NCBI GenBank assembly: GCA_027075825.1
Contig: JALSZZ010000109.1
Span: forward strand, 1 to 14,334
DNA: 14,334 bases
Direction: 5' to 3'
Origin: Mariprofundaceae bacterium
GTDB taxonomy: Bacteria; Pseudomonadota; Zetaproteobacteria; Mariprofundales; Mariprofundaceae
Shown here: in pieces, positions 7,886 to 14,334 of the stretch
How positions within the stretch are numbered: position 1 is the stretch's first letter
How the letters are laid out: each line of letters opens with the position of its first letter
Notes under the pieces: model-generated
What the model saw: only the letters and a program-made list of their open reading frames with translations
What the model was told of the DNA's origin: nothing
The model's database searches: none
Translations under genes and position numbers: made by a program

Positions 7886-9745
7886 ATGACGAGTAAGCAA
7901 CGAAAACTGGCAATTACCGAACTGGCATTGCGCGACGGCCACCAATCCCTGCTGGCCACCCGCATGCGTCTGGACGATATGTTGCCAATTTGTGACAAAC
8001 TCGATCAGGTGGGCTTCTGGTCGATAGAGGCATGGGGTGGCGCAACCTTTGACACTTGCCTGCGCTATTTGAAAGAAGGTCCCTGGTCCCGTTTGCGCAG
8101 CCTCAAAAAAGCCATGCCCAATACCCCTCTGCAAATGCTTTTGCGTGGCCAGAACCTGTTGGGCTACCGTCATTATGCCGATGATGTGGTGCAAAAATTT
8201 GTCGATATGGCTGCCGCCAATGGCGTGGATGTCTTCCGTGTATTCGATGCCATGAATGATTTGCGCAATGTGCGCGTGGCCATCCATCAGGTGAAAGAAA
8301 ACGGTAAAATCGCTGAGGGCGCTATCAGCTACACCGTCAGTCCGGTGCATACGCTGGACTATTTTGTTGATCTTGGTCGGCAGTTTGAAGATATGGGCTG
8401 CGATACACTGGCTATCAAGGATATGGCTGGCTTGCTCACCCCGCAGGTGACAAAGGATTTGGTCAGCCGCCTGAAAGCGGCGGTGAATATCCCCTTGCAT
8501 TTACATTGCCATGCCACAGCAGGTGTGGCTGAAATGGTGCAGTGGGAAGCCGTTCATGCCGGTTGTGATATTATTGACACCGCGATTTCCCCTTTATCCG
8601 GCGGTACGTCGCACCCGGCCACGGAATCCATGGTCGCGGCTTTCGCCGGTGGCGAGTGGGATACCGGTCTTGATCTGGAATTACTTCAGGAGATCGCCGC
8701 CTACTTCCGTGATGTACGCAAGAAATACCATCGCTTTGAATCTGACGTTACCGGAGTCGATACGCGGGTGCTGATCAACCAGATCCCCGGTGGCATGATT
8801 TCCAATCTTGCCAATCAGTTACGGGATCAGAATGCCTTGGATCGCATGGATGAGGTGCTGGAAGAAATTCCGCGTGTACGCAAGGATTTTGGCTACCCGC
8901 CACTGGTGACACCGACCAGTCAGATCGTCGGCACGCAGGCGGTGCTGAATGTGGTGGCCGGTAAAAAATACAAGATTATCACCAATGAAACCCGTGATTA
9001 TTTACAGGGCAAATATGGTCGTCCGCTGGGCGAGGTTAACCCTGAGGTGCGCAGCAAGGCATTATCCGATGATGACACTGTGGTGGATATTCGTCCGGCT
9101 GATTTGCTGGCACCCGAGCTTGATGCGCTGACCCGGGAAATCGGTGATCGGGCAAAATCCATTGAGGATGTGCTTTCTTACGCTATGTTCCCGGCCATTG
9201 CCCTGGAATACCTTGAGGAACGCGATAGTGGCAACCTGAGACCTGAGCCGCTGGATGAAGAGGCAGCACCGGCGACAGAGACTGTCGCTGCTTCGGCTGG
9301 ACTGGCACCTACTGAATTCAATGTCACGATTCATGGTGAAGAGTACCATATCAAGATTGAAGGCAGTGGCCATGCTTCAGAAGAGCTTCGTCCGTTCTTT
9401 GTCAGGATCGACAATGTGCTGGAAGAAGTCTTTGTCGAAACGCTGACCGAGGTTGTGCCAACGCAGGATGGCAGTATCGACAGCACCAGGGCATCGCGCG
9501 GTTCAAAACGCCCCAAAGCGCGTGAAGACAGCGATGTCACCAGTCCGATGCCAGGCCGCATTGTGGCGGTGAATGTGGAAGTTGGCAGCAGCATCAGTGC
9601 GGGGGATACCGTGCTGGTTGTGGAAGCGATGAAAATGGAAAACCCGGTGCATGCACCTGTTTCCGGTATTGTCGAAGAAGTCTTCGTCAAGGAAGGGGAT
9701 ACGGTTAATCCCGATGAATGCCTGATCAGGGTGAAAGCTGAATGA
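7886..9745 (+). CDS. pycB: Pyruvate carboxylase subunit B (carboxyltransferase plus biotin carrier)
   Basis: Transfers the carboxyl group from carboxybiotin to pyruvate, giving oxaloacetate. The protein has 619 residues. The N-terminal TIM-barrel carboxyltransferase shows TELALRDGHQS (11-21, Asp17 a metal ligand), EAWGGATFDTC (48-58), LLRGQNLLGY (85-94), AIKDMAG (176-182, Lys178 as the likely carbamylated lysine) and LHCHATAG (206-213, metal histidines 207 and 209). A conserved PycB/OadA domain covers about 285-450. An Ala/Pro/Glu-rich linker near 455-470 precedes the C-terminal biotinyl domain from about 550, with the biotin lysine in EAMKMEN (Lys583). The start has AAGGA overlapping the pycA stop codon and a 6-base spacer. 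Oxaloacetate decarboxylase alpha subunits have the same architecture, but no beta or gamma membrane subunit lies here and a biotin carboxylase gene sits directly upstream, so pyruvate carboxylase is strongly preferred. Confidence 0.93.
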   Translation: MTSKQRKLAITELALRDGHQSLLATRMRLDDMLPICDKLDQVGFWSIEAWGGATFDTCLRYLKEGPWSRLRSLKKAMPNTPLQMLLRGQNLLGYRHYADDVVQKFVDMAAANGVDVFRVFDAMNDLRNVRVAIHQVKENGKIAEGAISYTVSPVHTLDYFVDLGRQFEDMGCDTLAIKDMAGLLTPQVTKDLVSRLKAAVNIPLHLHCHATAGVAEMVQWEAVHAGCDIIDTAISPLSGGTSHPATESMVAAFAGGEWDTGLDLELLQEIAAYFRDVRKKYHRFESDVTGVDTRVLINQIPGGMISNLANQLRDQNALDRMDEVLEEIPRVRKDFGYPPLVTPTSQIVGTQAVLNVVAGKKYKIITNETRDYLQGKYGRPLGEVNPEVRSKALSDDDTVVDIRPADLLAPELDALTREIGDRAKSIEDVLSYAMFPAIALEYLEERDSGNLRPEPLDEEAAPATETVAASAGLAPTEFNVTIHGEEYHIKIEGSGHASEELRPFFVRIDNVLEEVFVETLTEVVPTQDGSIDSTRASRGSKRPKAREDSDVTSPMPGRIVAVNVEVGSSISAGDTVLVVEAMKMENPVHAPVSGIVEEVFVKEGDTVNPDECLIRVKAE

Positions 9746-10482
9746 ATGCAGCCTTTGATGAACGTGTTATTCTGATCACCGGCGCAGCGTCCGGCATCGG
9801 TGAGCAACTAACGCTGGCACTGGCTGGCAGCGGGGCCAACGTGCTGGCACTGGATCAGGACGATAAAGCACTTGTGAAATTGTGCAACACGATTGAGAAA
9901 CGTGGCGGGCGCTGCCTGGGCGTACCCTTCGATTTGTTGCAGTTTGATCAATACGATCAGTTATTTCTGGCTATTAAGGATCAGATTCCGCATCTGGATG
10001 GTCTGGTGCATTGCGCTGGCTCGCTTAACCGTTGCACTCCCATGCAATATGTCCAGCGGGATGATTTTCGCAAAATGCTGGATATTCATCTGGCAGCGCC
10101 GAATTTATTGACGCAGATGCTGTTGCCGCTGATCAGGCGGGCCAAAGCGGCATCGGTGATTTTTACAGCCTGCGATATGACGACCGAAGATCAGTGCAAC
10201 TGGCATGGTTATGGGCTGGCCAAGCGCGCTTTGCCTTATGCTGCGGCCATGTGGCAGGCTGAACACCCCGGCAAGCCGTATCGCTTTAATTGCCTGAATC
10301 CGGGCAAGGTTCGCACGCCGCTGTTTGACCGGGCCTTCAAGGGCTTGTTGCCAACAACGATCAAACCCGCTGCTGATGTAGTGCCTGCCTATCTGGCCTT
10401 GCTGGCGGAAGAAAGCGCGCATCTGCGCGGACAACTGCTGCAATATCAGGACTTGTTGCCAGACCATGAAGCGGTGAAGTGA
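9742..10482 (+). CDS. Short-chain dehydrogenase/reductase-like protein with an altered active site
   Basis: Rossmann-fold SDR protein of 246 residues. The coenzyme-binding glycine motif TGAASGIG is intact (13-20), and VHCAG (89-93) stands for the usual NNAG strand. The active-site YxxxK is present as YGLAK (Tyr157, Lys161). By spacing, and by hand comparison with YciK-type SDRs, the catalytic serine 13 residues before Tyr is replaced by Cys144 (FTACDM), and the conserved Asn of the helix-4 motif is replaced by His116 (LDIHLAAP). Binding of NAD(P) therefore looks possible, but classical dehydrogenase chemistry is uncertain. LNPGKVRTPL (185-194) matches the usual PG-x-x-x-T region. The overall arrangement (FTxx...NWxxYxxxK, LLPL) recalls the YciK family. 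It overlaps the pycB stop by 4 bases (ATGA) and the next gene by 4 bases, so it is translated with pyruvate carboxylase. The substrate is unknown. The gene call is firm. Confidence 0.9.
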   Translation: MNAAFDERVILITGAASGIGEQLTLALAGSGANVLALDQDDKALVKLCNTIEKRGGRCLGVPFDLLQFDQYDQLFLAIKDQIPHLDGLVHCAGSLNRCTPMQYVQRDDFRKMLDIHLAAPNLLTQMLLPLIRRAKAASVIFTACDMTTEDQCNWHGYGLAKRALPYAAAMWQAEHPGKPYRFNCLNPGKVRTPLFDRAFKGLLPTTIKPAADVVPAYLALLAEESAHLRGQLLQYQDLLPDHEAVK

Positions 10483-11123
10483 AGCCAGCCACCCCTGAAT
10501 TATTCATTATTGATCTGGATAATACGCTGTATGACGCGCAATCAGGGGTGTTTCAGCGCATGGATGTGCGCATGAATCGCTATATTCAGCGGCAGCTTCG
10601 CCTGCCAGCAGATGAAGCTGATGCGCTTCGCCGCGACTACTGGCGGCGTTATGGCACTACCTTGCGCGGCCTGATGTTGCATCATCAGGTGGATGCTGAG
10701 GATTTTCTGGAAGACGTGCATCATATTGATGCCCACGAGTTATTGCAGCCAGACCTGCATTTGCAACAAACGCTGGCGCAACTGCCGGGACGCAAGCTGA
10801 TCCACACCAACGGCACCAGCGAACATGCCGAACGCATTCTCGATTGTCTGGGCGTGCGCCATCATTTCGATGCCATTTACGATATACGCTTTAATCATTA
10901 CCAGCCCAAGCCATGTGCAGACACACTGCGACAGTTATTGCGTCATGAGACTGCGGACGCCAGTCGGATCATGGTCGTGGATGATATGGCCGATAATCTT
11001 CAGGTTGCGCACAGCATGGGCTTGCAAACCTGTTGGGTACACGGTGGCAACGCTGATCGTCATGCGCCATGGCATCTGCAAATCACCCGCTTTCATGAAC
11101 TGGCCGGGGCATTAACTGAATAA
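10479..11123 (+). CDS. HAD-family hydrolase, pyrimidine 5'-nucleotidase type
   Basis: Haloacid dehalogenase superfamily phosphatase of 214 residues. Motif I is IIDLDNTLYDA (10-20), with nucleophile Asp12 and acid/base Asp14. Motif II is IHTNGTS (108-114, Thr110), motif III Lys144 in YQPKP, motif IV VVDDMADN (166-173, Asp168/Asp169). A helical cap lies at about 20-95, and DYWRRYGTTLRGL (53-65) resembles the cap signature of the SDT1/PPN pyrimidine 5'-nucleotidase group. On that basis it may dephosphorylate pyrimidine mononucleotides or similar small phosphate esters in the cytoplasm, but HAD substrate assignments from sequence are weak. The start is a GTG at 10479 overlapping the upstream stop (GTGA), chosen because motif I then falls at the expected position near the N-terminus; the ribosome site is weak, in line with coupling. 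Last gene of the pyc unit, convergent with the cyclase gene. Confidence 0.88.
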   Translation: MKPATPELFIIDLDNTLYDAQSGVFQRMDVRMNRYIQRQLRLPADEADALRRDYWRRYGTTLRGLMLHHQVDAEDFLEDVHHIDAHELLQPDLHLQQTLAQLPGRKLIHTNGTSEHAERILDCLGVRHHFDAIYDIRFNHYQPKPCADTLRQLLRHETADASRIMVVDDMADNLQVAHSMGLQTCWVHGGNADRHAPWHLQITRFHELAGALTE

Positions 11124-11164
11124 TGCGTGCATGCGCCCTGTGAGACATTTCATAACCAGCGTGC

Positions 11165-13411
11165 TTACTTGGATGTCAGGTTAAAAACGCCATCCCAGTC
11201 AGACTTCGGCGGCTGTACGGCATAGTGCTGCATGCGCGCCAGCATGGCTTCATAGAGACCATCCTGCGGAAACCGGGCAGCAAGCTCACGAAAGCCGTGC
11301 GCTGCTCCTTCAAAATCACGTTGCGCCATGAGATCCCACGCATGCTCATAGCTTCGTCCGGCAGCGAGAATATCTTCAGGGATTTGCCCCTGTTCACCGA
11401 CAGGTTCATAGATATTCACTGGTGTTGAGCGCCCCACCACACGCACACGGTCAATAAAGCGGGCATAAATATCATCCCTGACCATGGCCCATGTTTCACC
11501 GCTGATCAGAATGCGGGTGCGATACACCTTGCCAACGCCCTCCAGACGTGAGGCAAGATTCACGTTATCGCCCATAATGGTGTAGTTCATATGCTGGCCT
11601 GTGCCCATATTCCCTACCACCATATCACCGGAATTCAGCCCCATGCGAACGCTAATCGCCGGATAGCCAGCGTTTATCCACACAGGGCGCAATTCATCAA
11701 GTTTCTTTTGCTGGGCCAGCGCCGCCCGAACACAGCGCAGCGCATGATCCTCCATGAGCAATGGCGCACCAAAGAAGGCGATGATGGCATCACCTTCATA
11801 TTTGTCGATGGTGCCCCCCATTTCCATGATGATATCGCTCATCGCGGTTAAATAGTCGTTGAGGAAGTGCACCAGTTCTTCTGGCGACATTTTTTCCGAG
11901 AATGTTGAGAATGAGGCAATATCGGAGAAAAAAGCCGTCATTTGCCGTTTTTCTCCGCCAAGAGCCAGAAGTTCCGGGTGTTCGGTGAGGTTTTCCACGA
12001 CTTCAGGGGCCAGGTAACGTGAGAAGGCATCATGGATAAAGGCGCGTTTGCGCGACTCGACAATATAACGCATCATGCTGGAAGGAAGGGTAGCCATCAG
12101 TACGCCCATAATCAGATAAGTGACTTTCAGCCACAGGCCAAGCGAAACAAAAGCCCAGTAAGCCACGCCATAAAGCAGCATGGGCACCAGAAAAATCATG
12201 ATAATATGAACATACACGCCACTGTTGACGACCAGCCGACCGCAGATAAGCCCAAGCAGCAGCACGGCAACCAGTTCGACAACATCAAGCATTTCCGGAC
12301 GGGCAATTTCTTCATCGTTAAGAATATTGGCAACGGCGGCAGCATGGCCTTCCACACCGGGAAAATCGGCATCAAAGGGACTGGGTCGATAATCGTACAC
12401 GCCGACGGCCGTGGCCCCCATGATCACATAAGCATCTTTGAATATCGCAGGATCAGCCCGTCCGGCCAGCACATCGGCAGCGGAAATATGAGTGAAGGTA
12501 AAGCGTCTGCCATAATGATTCAGCATCATACTGCCACCGGAGTCCGTACGGATCAGGTGTTCACCCAGCTGTAATTCCTTCACACCACCTGAATCAATGT
12601 TGACTGACATGTTAGGGTAATCAAGAAAAACCCGTAATCCCTGTAAATCCATGCTGGGATAAATTTCATCATTGACTTCCATCAATAGTGGTACACGACG
12701 AACAATACCATCGGTATCGGGGAAAAAGTTGAAAAAACCAACCAGATCGGCGGCATGGGTGAATCGTGGCAAGTTTGCTTCAACAGCCGCCGCACGCGGA
12801 ATAAAGGAATGCGCACCAGCAGAAAACTCCGCGCCAATAATGGAGTTTTCCATATCCTTAAGATATGCTGGCAAGCGTTCGCGTGCCAAAGCAGGCGCAT
12901 TGCCATCAACAGGATAGAAAAAATAGCCGGGAATCAGGCGATCATGGTATTTCTTGATCACTGATTCCAGTATGGCATCCACATCACCAAAGGACTCATG
13001 TTCGCGCAGCCACTGGCTGACCTCAGCTTCGCCTTTTTCGTTCAGTAAACGCTGGCTCTCCCGCAAGGGATTAAGCTGCGGCTCCGAAAAAATAATATCC
13101 AGCGTCAATACTTTTGCCTGATATTCGCCAAGCACGCGATCCACGACACCGGCCAGCAGATCTCTTGACCATGGCCAGCGGCCTGTTTCGCTGAGGGCCT
13201 GGTCATCAACGGCCAGCACCACGACTCTCTCATCCGGGGGAATCGGGCCGCGCAGGTTAAAACGATGGTCGAGCGTTTTCAGCTCAACCTGTTCGAGAAT
13301 GTAGGGGCGAAAATAGGTGAGCGCCACGGCAAGCAATACCATGACGATAACAAGCGGCATGCGAAACCAGTTTTCATGTTGTTCGATGAAAGCTGAGATT
13401 CGCTGCAGCAT
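11165..13411 (-). CDS. CHASE2 sensor with class III adenylate cyclase domain
   Basis: Membrane sensor that would make cAMP from ATP. The protein has 748 residues. A first membrane helix at about 18-36 is followed by an extracytoplasmic CHASE2 domain (about 40-370; LKTLDHRFNLRGP at 44-56, VVVLAVDDQAL at 63-73 and GRWPWSR at 77-83 are typical). Three membrane helices follow at about 376-398, 400-422 and 426-446, then a short linker (SRYLAPEVVENL, 464-475) and the cyclase domain (about 485-672). Metal aspartates are Asp497 (FFSDIASFS) and Asp541 (KYEGDAIIAFFG). The base-selecting pair is Lys537 and Thr611 (NYTIMGDNVN). Transition-state residues are Asn618 and Arg622. A Lys/Thr pair indicates an adenylate cyclase of subclass IIIb, a group that includes bicarbonate-responsive enzymes. 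The C-terminal tail ends in PPKSDWDGV, as common in this architecture. No strong ribosome site precedes the ATG. It lies 58 bases downstream of the dedA-like gene. Confidence 0.93.
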   Translation of the reverse strand: MLQRISAFIEQHENWFRMPLVIVMVLLAVALTYFRPYILEQVELKTLDHRFNLRGPIPPDERVVVLAVDDQALSETGRWPWSRDLLAGVVDRVLGEYQAKVLTLDIIFSEPQLNPLRESQRLLNEKGEAEVSQWLREHESFGDVDAILESVIKKYHDRLIPGYFFYPVDGNAPALARERLPAYLKDMENSIIGAEFSAGAHSFIPRAAAVEANLPRFTHAADLVGFFNFFPDTDGIVRRVPLLMEVNDEIYPSMDLQGLRVFLDYPNMSVNIDSGGVKELQLGEHLIRTDSGGSMMLNHYGRRFTFTHISAADVLAGRADPAIFKDAYVIMGATAVGVYDYRPSPFDADFPGVEGHAAAVANILNDEEIARPEMLDVVELVAVLLLGLICGRLVVNSGVYVHIIMIFLVPMLLYGVAYWAFVSLGLWLKVTYLIMGVLMATLPSSMMRYIVESRKRAFIHDAFSRYLAPEVVENLTEHPELLALGGEKRQMTAFFSDIASFSTFSEKMSPEELVHFLNDYLTAMSDIIMEMGGTIDKYEGDAIIAFFGAPLLMEDHALRCVRAALAQQKKLDELRPVWINAGYPAISVRMGLNSGDMVVGNMGTGQHMNYTIMGDNVNLASRLEGVGKVYRTRILISGETWAMVRDDIYARFIDRVRVVGRSTPVNIYEPVGEQGQIPEDILAAGRSYEHAWDLMAQRDFEGAAHGFRELAARFPQDGLYEAMLARMQHYAVQPPKSDWDGVFNLTSK

Positions 13412-13469
13412 GAGTTATACCGTCTGCTTGCGGCTTAACGACAACGGCGTAAATGAAATGCCAGCATCA

Positions 13470-14048
13470 TCAGTCCTGCTCGAAAAACTTCTGAATGCGC
13501 CGACTGCCGTAGCGATAATAAATAAAGGTAAACACGGCCACCGTCACCGCAGCTGCAGCAAACAGCCCCCAGATACCAAAGTGTCTGAGCACGGCAACAC
13601 CGGCCAGCCCGAGCATATGACCAATAGCATAAATGATCAGTGACCAGGTCATACAGTTGATCATCTGAAGAAAAAAGAAGCGTTTGAAATCAAGTTTTGA
13701 AGCGCCAAAGAGGATGGCAGCGACCAGACGGGTGCCATAGAGGTACTGAAAAATAAAAATCGACCAGTGGGCATAATGATCGAGTATTTTATTGGCTTTG
13801 GGGTAATGCCGCTCCAGCATGGGAAAACGATGGATGATTTCATAACCACGCCAGCGTCCCAGTGCAAAAAAGAACATATGACCGGCAAAAGCGCCACCGG
13901 CAGCAACGACGATCACCTTCCATGGCTGCATAATACCAGCCGATGCCAAAGCAGCAGCAGCCAGAAAAACGGTTTCCCCTTCGATGAACGTCCAGATGAA
14001 CACGGCCCAGTAACCGTATTGCCCGACGATGTCATATGCCCATTCCAT
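13470..14048 (-). CDS. DedA-family inner membrane protein
   Basis: Multi-pass membrane protein of 192 residues, close to the usual 190-220 of the DedA (SNARE-associated/VTT) family, whose members are thought to move lipid carriers across the membrane and to support envelope and pH homeostasis. Seen here: the early acidic motif FIEGE (21-25), which starts the first hydrophobic part; GAFAGHMFFFALGRWRG (52-68), matching the glycine-rich G-x(3)-G...GR-x-x-G core; YLYGTRLVAA (102-111), the arginine-containing amphipathic region; then two hydrophobic helices (about 128-148 and 158-178) and a basic tail (YYRYGSRRIQKF). The ATG at 14048 has no clear Shine-Dalgarno, but an in-frame TAG 9 bases upstream rules out a longer form. 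It probably shares a transcript with the cyclase downstream; whether erpA upstream reads into it depends on the hairpin between them. Confidence 0.9.
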   Translation of the reverse strand: MEWAYDIVGQYGYWAVFIWTFIEGETVFLAAAALASAGIMQPWKVIVVAAGGAFAGHMFFFALGRWRGYEIIHRFPMLERHYPKANKILDHYAHWSIFIFQYLYGTRLVAAILFGASKLDFKRFFFLQMINCMTWSLIIYAIGHMLGLAGVAVLRHFGIWGLFAAAAVTVAVFTFIYYRYGSRRIQKFFEQD

Positions 14049-14065
14049 GGCTGAACGCTAACATG

Positions 14066-14094
14066 ATTGAGGGGGGAAAATAAACCCCCTCAGT
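14066..14094 (-). terminator. GC-rich hairpin between erpA-like gene and dedA gene
   Basis: TGAGGGGG (14068-14075) pairs perfectly with CCCCCTCA (14085-14092), and a T-G and an A-T pair extend the stem to about ten pairs. The loop is about nine bases and A/T-rich. On the minus strand, which both flanking genes use, a run of seven T lies just before the stem and not after it. This is not the standard rho-independent order. It may stop or slow transcription leaving the erpA-like gene, protect its mRNA end, or act in the dedA leader, whose ATG is 18 bases further on. Confidence 0.4.
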
Positions 14095-14124
14095 AAAAAA
14101 ACAGGAATAATGTCTGGCAGCCCG

Positions 14125-14334
14125 CTATCCGGCGTGGGCACAGCCGCCGCTATCGCCCGGTGTAAAGGACTTTCCGCAACCACAGGTGGATGCTGCATTG
14201 GGGTTCCGAATAACGAACGATTCGCCCTGAGCAGAGCGCTGATAATCAATTTCAGCGCCTTTGAGCAAGTCCATGCTCATCGGATCTACCAGCAGGCTGA
14301 CGCCAAAACTCTCAATGATTTCATCAGTTTCACG
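14125..14334 (-). CDS. ErpA/IscA-type iron-sulfur carrier, C-terminal part
   Basis: The last 69 residues of an A-type iron-sulfur carrier; the start lies beyond the right edge. It carries or inserts Fe-S clusters into target proteins. [20 protein letters not shown] (12-31 of the visible part) and the C-terminal STCGCGKSF (49-57), with two of the three cluster-binding cysteines, are diagnostic of HesB/IscA/ErpA proteins; the first cysteine would be outside the window. VDPMS and NPNA (44-47) resemble ErpA most (E. coli ErpA has VDPMS and NPNA), so ErpA is preferred over IscA. The frame ends in TAG. A 12-residue tail after the CGCGKSF motif, ending GGCAHAG, is longer than the two-residue ending of E. 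coli ErpA and adds one cysteine. Minus strand, 76 bases before the dedA-like gene. Confidence 0.9.
   Translation of the reverse strand, partial: RETDEIIESFGVSLLVDPMSMDLLKGAEIDYQRSAQGESFVIRNPNAASTCGCGKSFTPGDSGGCAHAG

Noticed and set aside
7793..8500. 235-codon minus-strand open frame opposite pycA/pycB
   Set aside because: Runs across the junction of two certain genes on the other strand; His/Gln-rich shadow without motifs.
7886..9745. Oxaloacetate decarboxylase alpha subunit (OadA) as the identity of this gene
   Set aside because: Same domain layout, but no beta/gamma membrane subunits are next to it and a biotin carboxylase gene is directly upstream, as in two-subunit pyruvate carboxylase.
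11124..11164. Possible bidirectional terminator between the convergent HAD and cyclase genes
   Set aside because: Only a six-pair GCATGC/GCGTGC match with a wobble and a long loop, and no T-run; not convincing.
12032..12574. 180-codon plus-strand open frame opposite the CHASE2 cyclase
   Set aside because: Antisense shadow with low-complexity His/Asn/Gly content; no support.

Overview
The window reads as ordinary, tightly packed proteobacterial chromosome with moderate base composition. Genes are close together, several pairs overlap by 4 bases (ATGA or GTGA), and ATG, GTG and TTG starts are all used. The gene content (bcs cellulose genes, a two-subunit pyruvate carboxylase, a CHASE2 adenylate cyclase, a DedA protein and an ErpA-type iron-sulfur carrier) fits a gamma- or zetaproteobacterium-like lineage. 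That placement is a guess, because no rRNA or other phylogenetic marker is present. I see no mobile element, CRISPR array, tRNA or rRNA.

Region 1 (1-6219, minus strand) is a cellulose synthesis operon. Transcribed from right to left it runs bcsA (c-di-GMP-controlled synthase with PilZ domain), bcsB (periplasmic partner with C-terminal membrane anchor), bcsZ (GH8 endoglucanase) and then the first 166 residues of a secreted protein in the place where bcsC usually lies. Together these polymerise glucose from UDP-glucose, pass the chain through the inner membrane and periplasm, trim it and presumably export it.

Region 2 (6220-6457) is a divergent promoter region of 238 bases. It is the longest stretch without a gene and lies between bcsA and pycA.

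Region 3 (6458-11123, plus strand) is a four-gene unit: pycA (biotin carboxylase subunit), pycB (carboxyltransferase plus biotin carrier), a short-chain dehydrogenase-like protein with a degenerate catalytic tetrad, and a HAD hydrolase of the pyrimidine 5'-nucleotidase type. The last three are joined by 4-base overlaps, so the two unfamiliar genes are almost certainly co-translated with pyruvate carboxylase.

Region 4 (11165-14334, minus strand) runs from right to left as the end of an erpA-like gene, a strong GC hairpin, a dedA-family membrane protein gene and a CHASE2/class III cyclase gene. The cyclase gene converges on the HAD gene with 41 bases between them.

I did not find a clearly new multi-gene system. 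The points most worth a second look are the SDR-like protein with two replaced catalytic residues inside the pyruvate carboxylase operon, the altered TED and PilZ motifs of BcsA, the possible lipoprotein form of BcsZ, and the unidentified bcsC-position protein at the left edge.
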